This document shows, piece by piece, positions 34,317 to 40,681 of a stretch of 64,000 bases of DNA. Source of the stretch: Hymenobacter puniceus (GTDB lineage: Bacteria; Bacteroidota; Bacteroidia; Cytophagales; Hymenobacteraceae); assembly GCF_014333525.1 (NCBI RefSeq), contig NZ_JACSCX010000002.1, positions 558,001 to 622,000 on the forward strand, in the 5' to 3' direction. Made by a program: the position numbers and the translations under genes. How positions within the stretch are numbered: the first letter of the stretch is position 1; each line of letters opens with the position of its first letter. The notes below the pieces were generated by a model. It was given only the letters and a program-made list of their open reading frames with translations, ran no database searches and had not been told where the DNA came from.

Positions 34317-34862
34317 ATGCTCCAGAAGGTAGTTCCCGTTTTGTTTGTGCTGATGTGCGCGGCGTTTGTGCTGTTGCCGAAGCTGCTTTTGCCGCCCGCC
34401 CACAGTCTGCAGGGTTTACCCAACATCAGATACCAAGACACAATCTGTATCCAGGTTGAATATGCCGGGTGTGGGGAGTGGGGTGGGCACCGCGAAATGA
34501 TTAAGGTGTATCAGGAGGAGGTAGATCATCGGGAGATAGGCTACGAGGAAATGATAAACACCAAGCGTCCTTTTCTGGCCGAATACTGGGTAGACTCAAC
34601 AGAATGTTCCTACCGGACAGACAGAAAGTTTCTGCTGCATAAACGCCAGATACTAACCTCTTCCCAGGAAGCTACTGTGCTACGGTACATTCAGGATTTT
34701 GTGCCTGCCAGCCTGCAGGCAAGGCAATTCCATGACATGATGGATGGCAATGGGTACGTGGTTTATCTGCCAGTCCTAGGAGAGGAATCTGTAGTACTCA
34801 GCTTTTCGAGTTCAGGGAAAGATATATTCCAAGAGTTACACGGGAAAATGTTCAAAAAGTAA
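34317..34862 (+). CDS. Hypothetical secreted or anchored protein
   Basis: 181 residues, unrecognised. The N-terminus (QKVVPVLFVLMCAAFVLLPK) is a signal peptide or membrane anchor. The remainder is mixed, with cysteines at the VEYAGCGEW and DSTECSY positions that could form a disulfide. Base composition is more AT-rich than in the neighbours. It is an isolated gene between the divergently transcribed vWA gene and the convergent ackA. TACCTTGG about 26 bases upstream is one mismatch from the promoter box. Confidence 0.55.
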   Translation: MLQKVVPVLFVLMCAAFVLLPKLLLPPAHSLQGLPNIRYQDTICIQVEYAGCGEWGGHREMIKVYQEEVDHREIGYEEMINTKRPFLAEYWVDSTECSYRTDRKFLLHKRQILTSSQEATVLRYIQDFVPASLQARQFHDMMDGNGYVVYLPVLGEESVVLSFSSSGKDIFQELHGKMFKK

Positions 34863-34963
34863 GATTGAAGTATTGTCGTCAATTCTCGCTTTTCAACATT
34901 CGTATGAGCCGTACTCTGCGCTTTCAGATCCTATTCCGAAAAAAGGCGAAGGCGAGAAAATCA

Positions 34964-36166
34964 TCAATACATCACCACCTCCGCGCACAGCCGCGCAATT
35001 TCCAGCTCCTCGTTGGTAGGCACCACCAGCACCCGCACCCGGCTGCCGGCCGCCGATAAGTCGCGGATGCCGGGGGCGCGGCGGGCGTTTTCGGTTTCAT
35101 CGAGCTGGATGCCCAGGAAGTCCAGGTTGGCGCACACCAGCTGGCGCACCAGCGCGTCGTTTTCGCCCACGCCGCCCGTGAACACCACCGCCTCGGCTCC
35201 GTTGAGGATGGCCAGGAAGCTGCCGAGGTACTTCTTGATGCGGTGGGCGTAGAGGTCGTAAGCGAGGCGGGCGCGCGGGTCGCCTTCGTTGAGTTGGCGC
35301 GTGATGTCGCGCATGTCGCTGTGGCCGGTGAGGCCGAGCATGCCGCTTTCCTTGTTGAGCAGGTTCTTCACGTCGTCGAGCGAGTAGCCCAGCTGCTCTA
35401 CCAAGTGGAAAATGACGGCCTGGTCGGTGTCGCCGGCGCGGGTGCCCATCACCAGCCCGTTCATGGGGCCGAAGCCCATGCTGGTATCCACGGCGCGGCC
35501 GGCCACGGTGGCGGTCATGCTGCAGCCGTTGCCCAGGTGCACTGTAATCACGCGGGCGTCGGGCTGGCCCAGGTAGCGCAGGGTTTCGCGGCTCACAAAC
35601 TGGTGGCTGGTGCCGTGGAAGCCGTAGGCGCGCAGCCCGTGCTTGGTATACAGCTCCTCGGGCAGCGCGAAGCGGTAGGCGTGGGGCGGCAGCGTGCTAT
35701 GAAACGCCGTGTCGAACACCGCCACCTGCCGGGCCTGCGTAAACAGCTGCTCGGCCACCTCCATACCCAGCAGGTTGGCCGGATTGTGCAGCGGGGCCAG
35801 CGGAAACAGCTCCCGAATGCGGGCCTTCACCTCTGGCGTCACCAGCGTCGGCTCCCGGAATTCCTCGCCGCCGTGCACGGCGCGGTGGCCCACCAGCTGC
35901 ACGTCGGCCGGATCGGGCAGCACGCCGGTTTCAGGGTCGGTGAGCAGGCGCATGGCCTGTTCCAGGCCGGTGCGGTGGTCGGGGATGGGCAGGGTGTGGC
36001 GCTCGGTGTGCTCCTGGCCGTCGGGCAGTAGGGTGGTGTGCGTGAGCTGGCCATCGGGCAGGCCGATGCGCTCCACCAGCCCGCGGGCCAGCGGCTGCTC
36101 CTGCGGCCAGCGAAACAGTTGGTACTTCAGCGAGCTGCTGCCGGAGTTGATGACGAAGATGTGCAT
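34964..36166 (-). CDS. ackA: Acetate kinase
   Basis: 400 residues from the ATG at 36166 (MHIFVINSGSSSLKYQL), the standard length; the longer frame extends into a repeat element. It has the ASKHA fold with the acetate kinase signatures VINSGSSSLKYQLF, VGHRAVHGGEEF, AVFDTAFHSTLPP, YGFHGTSHQFVS, VHLGNGCSMTAT and FTGGVGENDALVR. It converts acetyl phosphate and ADP to acetate and ATP, or the reverse, with Pta. In this window pta lies 4.5 kb away, separated by DUF808, ssb, the recombinase and cassette-like genes. A 98-bp palindrome lies directly upstream. Confidence 0.96.
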   Translation of the reverse strand: MHIFVINSGSSSLKYQLFRWPQEQPLARGLVERIGLPDGQLTHTTLLPDGQEHTERHTLPIPDHRTGLEQAMRLLTDPETGVLPDPADVQLVGHRAVHGGEEFREPTLVTPEVKARIRELFPLAPLHNPANLLGMEVAEQLFTQARQVAVFDTAFHSTLPPHAYRFALPEELYTKHGLRAYGFHGTSHQFVSRETLRYLGQPDARVITVHLGNGCSMTATVAGRAVDTSMGFGPMNGLVMGTRAGDTDQAVIFHLVEQLGYSLDDVKNLLNKESGMLGLTGHSDMRDITRQLNEGDPRARLAYDLYAHRIKKYLGSFLAILNGAEAVVFTGGVGENDALVRQLVCANLDFLGIQLDETENARRAPGIRDLSAAGSRVRVLVVPTNEELEIARLCAEVVMY

Positions 36167-36215
36167 GGGGAGAGGCGGGAGAAATAGGAGCTGCTTGGGA
36201 GGTCGACAAAACACC

Positions 36216-36313
36216 AGACCGTCATGCTGAGCTTGCCGAAGCATCTCTACCGCTTCGTTGGATGATTTGTGCGAAGCGGTAGAGATGCTTCGGCAAGCTC
36301 AGCATGACGGTCT
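36216..36313. repeat. 98-bp palindrome with perfect 42-bp arms (GTCATGCTGAG family)
   Basis: Arms 36216-36257 and 36272-36313 are perfectly complementary (left arm begins AGACCGTCATGCTGAGC) with a 14-base loop. Other copies or halves occur at 53037-53145, 58537-58587, 59121-59154 and 62436-62532. Confidence 0.9.
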
Positions 36314-36328
36314 ATTCAAGATGCTGGG

Positions 36329-36350
36329 GCGCGAACTGCAAAGTTCGCGC
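36329..36350. repeat. Hairpin GCGCGAACT/AGTTCGCGC at the end of the DUF808 gene
   Basis: 9-base perfect arms with the loop GCAA. It is the same hairpin as at 20857-20877 and abuts the stop codon of the DUF808 gene, so it may serve as a transcript end. Confidence 0.6.
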
Positions 36351-37285
36351 TACTGCGCTACCTCCTTCTTGGCCGGCAGCAGCTTCTTTACCAGTCGTAC
36401 TACCTGGTCAACCACGAAGCCAACCACCAGACCGCCCAAGCCGCAGGCCACTACTTTGGCCAGCCAGGCCACGGCGGGCATGGAGGCCAGGGCTACTTCC
36501 AGCTCGTGCAGCAGGTGGGCGGTGAACGGGATGCCGTGGGCAATGATTTCGGCGCCCACCCACAGCATGGCGGCGGTGCCCACGTAGCTCAGGATGCTGA
36601 GAAACTTCGGCATGAACTTCACAAGGCCGCGGCCGAAGCTCTTGGTGGCTGCGCTGTTGTCGCCCTCGGCCAGGTGCAGGCCGATGTCGTCGGCCTTCAC
36701 AATCAGCCCCACGAAGCCGTACACGGCCACCGTGATAAACACCGCCACGGCCAGCATCACCACAATCTGGTTCACGATGGGCTGGTCGGTTACCTGACTG
36801 TAGGCAATGGCCATAATTTCGGCCGACAAAATGATGTCGGTGCGGACGGCGCCGGCCACGCGCTGCTTTTCCAGCTCCTCCGGCGTAATGGTTTCCAGCT
36901 GCTCGGTTTCCGCGTGGGTCTCGGGGTGCTTGCTGAACATGGAATGCACCTTCTCGTAGCCCTCGTAGCACAAGTAAGCCCCGCCCAGCATCAGGATGGG
37001 CGTAATGGCCCAGGGCGCGAAGTAGCCCAGCACCAGCGCCGCCGGCGTCAGAATCAGCAGCTTGTTGAACAGCGACTTTTTGGCAATCTGGTAGATGATG
37101 GACAGCTCCCGGCTGGGGTCGAGGCCCACCACGTACTTGGGGGTCACGGCCGTGTCGTCAATTACGATGCCCGACACCTTGCCGGTGGTTTTTGCCACCT
37201 GCGCCGGCACATCGTCCAGGCTGGCGGCACTGACTTTCACTAAAGCCGAAATATCATCTAGTAAGGCAAAAAGTCCGGAGGCCAT
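36350..37285 (-). CDS. DUF808 family membrane protein (YedI-like)
   Basis: 311 residues. The start MASGLFALLDDISALVKVSA and the following LDDVPAQVAKTTGKVSGIVI and DDTAVTPKYV are the family signature. About seven hydrophobic segments follow (LLILTPAALVLGYFAPWAIT, ITPILMLGGAYLCYEG, IVVMLAVAVFITVAVYGFVG, FLSILSYVGTAAMLWVGAEI, VACGLGGLVVGFVVDQ). It is an inner-membrane protein of unknown activity, conserved in many Gram-negative bacteria. The stop codon is embedded in a hairpin shared with another intergenic site. Confidence 0.88.
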   Translation of the reverse strand: MASGLFALLDDISALVKVSAASLDDVPAQVAKTTGKVSGIVIDDTAVTPKYVVGLDPSRELSIIYQIAKKSLFNKLLILTPAALVLGYFAPWAITPILMLGGAYLCYEGYEKVHSMFSKHPETHAETEQLETITPEELEKQRVAGAVRTDIILSAEIMAIAYSQVTDQPIVNQIVVMLAVAVFITVAVYGFVGLIVKADDIGLHLAEGDNSAATKSFGRGLVKFMPKFLSILSYVGTAAMLWVGAEIIAHGIPFTAHLLHELEVALASMPAVAWLAKVVACGLGGLVVGFVVDQVVRLVKKLLPAKKEVAQ

Positions 37286-37592
37286 GTAGGTTGGTTGGGT
37301 GGTGGGATAAAAAAGAAAGGTGTTTTGTTGGCGTAGCGGGGCGCAAGCTACCGGATAGAATCCGGAGCGCCGCGGCGCCGGCCCGTACTGGATCAGGCGG
37401 AGGCCGGGGTGCGGCCGGTGCTCTGGCCACGGTCGGGATGGCAGCCAGAAACGTGCATACGTGCTGTTTGCCCATTCCGATGCTTGGGGAAAGCTGCCCG
37501 CCGGCTACTGTCCCCTCCCCGGCAAGGCCGTGAAGCACGGGAGCTACGGGGCAGCAATAGCGAATCTGGAATATTGCCGCTATTTTGGGTTC

Positions 37593-37955
37593 ATGCGCGG
37601 TCTCAACAAAGTCACCCTCATTGGCAACCTCGGCAAAGACCCGGAAATCAACATACTGGACGGCAACGTGGCCGTAGCAAAATTCTCGCTGGCGACCTCC
37701 GAAACCTACCGCGACAAAGCCGGCCAGGCTCATACCAGCACCGACTGGCACAGTGTGGTGCTCTGGCGCGGCCTGGCCGAGCTGGCCCAGGCCTACCTGC
37801 GCAAAGGCAGCTTGGTGTACCTGGAGGGCAAGCTCAAAACCCGCCATTACGACGACGCGGCCGGCCAGCGGCACTACGTGACGGAAATTATTGGGGAGCA
37901 GCTGCTGATGCTGGATAAAAAGCCGGGCGAGCAACTGTCGCCGCTGGCGCCATGA
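37593..37955 (+). CDS. ssb: Single-stranded DNA-binding protein
   Basis: 120 residues from the ATG at 37593. The longer open frame upstream is rejected because the TATTTTGG box lies four bases before this ATG. The OB fold is clear: LNKVTLIGNLGKDPEINI, VAVAKFSLATSETYRDK, TDWHSVVLWRGLAELAQAYL, GSLVYLEGKLKTRHYDD and QRHYVTEIIGEQLLMLD. The C-terminal tail is very short and lacks the acidic DDDIPF-type tip through which housekeeping SSB recruits partners, so this is probably an accessory SSB. Its stop overlaps the start of the recombinase gene by four bases (ATGA), which ties it to recombination. Confidence 0.9.
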   Translation: MRGLNKVTLIGNLGKDPEINILDGNVAVAKFSLATSETYRDKAGQAHTSTDWHSVVLWRGLAELAQAYLRKGSLVYLEGKLKTRHYDDAAGQRHYVTEIIGEQLLMLDKKPGEQLSPLAP

Positions 37956-39037
37956 AGGCGGCGGTTTCGCTCCGCCTGACCGATGATCGGGCCGGCTTTC
38001 GGGTGTTCTTTCCCTACTCCGACGCCGCCCTGCGTCCGGCGCTACTGGCGGCTGGCGTGCAGTACCGGGCCGCCCTGCGGGGCTATTGGCTGCCAGCCAC
38101 GCCCGAAGCCGTGGAGCTGCTGCGGCAGGCGTGCCAGCGGGCAGCGGTGCCGCTGCACGTGCCAGTGGTACCAGCGCTGGCCGTGGCTCCGCCGCCACCT
38201 ACCGCGCACGAGGTACTGCTGGCCCGCTACTGCCAGCTGATTGCCCTAAAGCGCTATAGCCCCAACACACTGAAAAACTACCGGGGCGCATTTCAGCTGT
38301 TTCTGACGCACCACGCGCCGCGCCTGCCGCTGGAGCTCAGCAGACAGGATGTGCTCAACTACCTGGCCGGCCGTGTGGCCGCCGGCATCTCCGAAGCCTA
38401 CCAGAACGTGCTCATCAACGCCATTAAATTCTACTACGAGCAGGTAGAAAACCAACCGCGCCAATACTACGAAGTGCCCCGGCCCAAGCAGCCGCTCACC
38501 AATCCCAAAGTGCTGGCCCAGGTGGAGGTGCGCGCACTTTTGCAAGGCACTGAAAACATTAAGCATCGGGCCATGCTCATGCTGGCCTATGGGCTGGGAC
38601 TGCGCCTGGGCGAAGTGCTGGCCCTTACGCCGCAGGACATCGACAGCCGGCGCATGGCCCTGTATGTGAGAGGCGGCAAAGGGAAGAAAGACCGGGACCT
38701 GCCCCTGCCTGATAGCCTGCTGCAACTACTACGGGAGCAGTTTCGGCAGTTTAGGCCAGTCACGTTTCTATTTGAAGGCCAGCGGCCGGGGGAGCCTTAT
38801 AGTGAGCGTAGCCTGCAACTGGTAGTGAAGCAGGCGGCGGAGCGGGCCGGAATTCGCCGGCCCGTTACGCTGCACATGTTACGGCACAGTTATGCAACCC
38901 ATTTGCTGGAGGCCGGTACTGACATTCGCGTTATCCAGGACCTATTGGGGCACAGTAGTATTAAAACCACTGAAATTTACACCCATATGGCTCAACGCAG
39001 CCGACCTGTTTCTCCCCTCGACAGTCTCGGATTGTAG
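37952..39037 (+). CDS. Site-specific tyrosine recombinase
   Basis: 361 residues. Residues 1-75 form an N-terminal domain with RVFFPYSDAALRPALLAAGV and YRAALRGYWLPATPEAVELL, a Bacteroidota-type integrase extension. A SAM-like core-binding domain follows (RYSPNTLKNYRGAFQLFLTH). The catalytic domain carries the arginine in YGLGLRLGEVLAL, the beta-hairpin lysine in GGKGKKDRDLPLP, HMLRHSYATHLLEAG (His, Arg), LLGHSSIKTTEIYTH (His and the tyrosine nucleophile) and a terminal SPLDSLGL. The extra segment that marks integron integrases between boxes I and II is absent. It is translationally coupled to ssb and directly upstream of AT-rich cassette-like genes. Possible roles are integration of those genes, phase variation, or an integrated-element remnant. 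Confidence 0.9.
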   Translation: MKAAVSLRLTDDRAGFRVFFPYSDAALRPALLAAGVQYRAALRGYWLPATPEAVELLRQACQRAAVPLHVPVVPALAVAPPPPTAHEVLLARYCQLIALKRYSPNTLKNYRGAFQLFLTHHAPRLPLELSRQDVLNYLAGRVAAGISEAYQNVLINAIKFYYEQVENQPRQYYEVPRPKQPLTNPKVLAQVEVRALLQGTENIKHRAMLMLAYGLGLRLGEVLALTPQDIDSRRMALYVRGGKGKKDRDLPLPDSLLQLLREQFRQFRPVTFLFEGQRPGEPYSERSLQLVVKQAAERAGIRRPVTLHMLRHSYATHLLEAGTDIRVIQDLLGHSSIKTTEIYTHMAQRSRPVSPLDSLGL

Positions 39038-39045
39038 GGACCGGG

Positions 39046-39145
39046 TTTCGGCAATAAGGCGAACGTCAGTACTATTACCGAAAGACTATTTCGTACAGAG
39101 CGTATATTGCCGAAACACAAACCCCCTCGCTACCTTCGGCAATAA
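39046..39145. repeat. Repeated TTCGGCAATA motif downstream of the recombinase
   Basis: TTTCGGCAATA at 39046-39056, inverted forms TATTACCGAAA at 39073-39083 and TATTGCCGAAA at 39105-39115, and a direct copy TTCGGCAATA at 39135-39144. Four related sites in 100 bases immediately after the recombinase stop could be recombinase or accessory binding sites. Confidence 0.55.
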
Positions 39146-39149
39146 AAAT

Positions 39150-39569
39150 GTTATGCGCTATATAGTAAGCAGTCATGAACTTTGAGGAAACAAAGAACAT
39201 TTACGCTTTCGCTGATGGAAACGTTACAACGTTTAAATTGGAATACGAGCCAAGGCGGTTTTCCATAGGACTCGACATAAAGAAGTTCAAAGGAAAACAG
39301 AAGTTTGAGCCATGTACAATTGAACTCGTGTTTAGCGGAACAACAGAGCTATACATATTTGAAGACTTTCCAACCAGTGGCGGGTATACCGATATTACAT
39401 TTGTGAAACTTGATACGGGTGAGTTTTACTTAACACTTGACCCATATGGTAATTCGGGGGTTCCGCATGATGAAGACAATTTCGTAATGAAAGCTGAGAC
39501 TCTAATGTTTGTCAACGAAGCGGGAGAAGTAAATGAAGTTCTGTAACATTAGTTATATAAGCGCATAAC
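39150..39569. repeat. Inverted repeat GTTATGCGC/GCGCATAAC bracketing a cassette-like gene
   Basis: GTTATGCGC at 39150-39158 and GCGCATAAC at 39561-39569 are perfect complements. With TATATA added inside and one indel, the arms reach about 16 bases. The pair encloses exactly one gene, 39175-39546. Confidence 0.6.
39175..39546 (+). CDS. Small cassette-like protein of unknown function
   Basis: 123 residues, soluble, predicted mainly beta: VTTFKLEYEPRRFSIGLDIK, FEPCTIELVFSGTTELYIFE, YTDITFVKLDTGEFYLTLDP. The pattern resembles small immunity or carbohydrate-binding-like beta sandwiches, but no family is recognised. It starts 25 bases after the GTTATGCGC repeat and its stop codon lies 15 bases before the inverted copy. 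Base composition is low in GC compared with the recombinase gene upstream, which indicates foreign origin. Confidence 0.6.
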   Translation: MNFEETKNIYAFADGNVTTFKLEYEPRRFSIGLDIKKFKGKQKFEPCTIELVFSGTTELYIFEDFPTSGGYTDITFVKLDTGEFYLTLDPYGNSGVPHDEDNFVMKAETLMFVNEAGEVNEVL

Positions 39570-39582
39570 AGAGGCTTCCCAA

Positions 39583-39706
39583 AATGGCATCTATGTGCTA
39601 ATTTGGAGTGGTAAAATAAGAATCATCAACAGAACAACGGCTGAACTGAAGGAATGCCAATGCTGCCACTTCGGAAAGCCTTTGGCCGATGGCTGCAAGC
39701 ATTTGT
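39583..39706. repeat. attC-like folded spacer between the two cassette-like genes
   Basis: AGGCTTCC followed by TGGCAT can pair with ATGCCA and GGAAAGCCT at the far side, giving a long imperfect stem with an unpaired A, reminiscent of integron attC sites. No convincing right-hand core site was found, so the assignment is tentative. Confidence 0.35.
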
Positions 39707-39729
39707 GACACCTTAATTTAAAGTGTTTT

Positions 39730-40405
39730 ATGTTAGACAAAACCTCATGGAAAGACTTACTAGCGAAAGCAAGAAAAGGTGATGCAACTGCTCAAAATGA
39801 AGTTGCAGACCATTTCTCTTTTGGACTTAAAACAACCACAAACGAAATCATTGTTAGACAAAACTTTTCATCTGCATTTTCGTGGTATGAGAAAGCTGCG
39901 ATAAATGGAGTTGTTGATGCCTTGACAAACTTGGCAGACTTTTTAAGCGAAGGAAAAGGTTGTGAAAAAGACATTAATAAAGCCATTGATAATTATTTGT
40001 TGGCAATTGACAAAGGTTCAAGCAGAGCTGCATTAAATTTGGGAACAATTTATAGAGACAAGGAAAATTTCAAAAAAGCTTTTGAATATTATTCCTTAGC
40101 AGACAAAGTTGGTAAAGCTGATTATTCTTTAACTATTGGACTTTGCTACTATTATGGAATTGGTGTTTCAATTGACAAAGTAATTGCTTGTAAACAATTT
40201 CATAAAGTTTCAATCGACAAGTTGCAAAGACACACAATATGAAATTGATGAAGCAAACTATCTTCTTGGACTTTCTTATTTGACAGGAGAAGGAGTAAAA
40301 AAATCAATTGGTAAATCAAGAGCATATTTGAAACTTGCAAATGCAGACAACGACAATAGAAGTGCAGAACAAATTTTGTTTAATATTGGACAAAACAAAC
40401 ATTAG
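39730..40405 (+). pseudogene. Sel1-repeat protein gene, frameshifted
   Basis: The first frame (39730-40242) encodes Sel1/TPR-like repeats: LLAKARKGDATAQNEVADHF, SWYEKAAINGVVDALTNLAD, AIDNYLLAIDKGSSRAALNL, AFEYYSLADKVGKADYSLTI. It stops at 40242, but the repeat continues in the +1 frame (DEANYLLGLSYLTGEGVKKS) up to the stop at 40405. A single base change in 40200-40232 would restore one protein of about 224 residues. It may be a pseudogene, a sequencing error or a programmed shift. Composition is extremely AT-rich with A/T-ending codons, quite unlike the host. Sel1 proteins act as protein-interaction scaffolds. It lies in the cassette-like region after the recombinase. Confidence 0.75.
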
Positions 40406-40433
40406 CAAAATATGCCTGCAGCCAACATTAGGT

Positions 40434-40600
40434 TTGGCGTTATTGGGGCTTGACGAATATTGCCTCAACATTTGTTCTTTATTGTGCTTCAGTTCGGGCT
40501 CGACGTTATAAATTTGGCTTATGAATAAAACATCAGCAATATTGCAATTATTGGGCTTCAGTTATGGGCAGACGGAATACTAATTCCCCAACAACGCCAA
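40434..40600. repeat. 167-bp structured region with 15-bp inverted ends
   Basis: TTGGCGTTATTGGGG (40434-40448) and CCCCAACAACGCCAA (40586-40600) are complementary except at one base. Inside, the motif GGGC-NN-GACG recurs (GGGCTTGACG, GGGCTCGACG, GGGCAGACGG), as do CAATATTGC-type dyads. It is non-coding and follows the Sel1 pseudogene. Confidence 0.5.
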
Positions 40601-40626
40601 GCTTTTTTCGTTGGCCTAATAAAAAC

Positions 40627-40668
40627 AAAAAGGACCCGTTGCTTTAAATGAAGCAACGGGTCCTTTTT
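40627..40668. terminator. Strong bidirectional terminator
   Basis: 18-base perfect arms (AAAAAGGACCCGTTGCTT and complement) around a six-base loop. It ends pta on the minus strand and shields the cassette-like region. Confidence 0.9.
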
Positions 40669-40681
40669 GTTACTGCCAAAT

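Noticed and set aside
37952..39037. True integron integrase IntI
   Set aside because: The extra segment typical of IntI between the two arginine-containing boxes is absent, so it is reported only as a tyrosine recombinase with an integron-like neighbourhood.
40434..40600. Canonical attC site
   Set aside because: The ends pair well, but the strict core sequences of integron attC sites are not both present, so it is listed only as a structured repeat.
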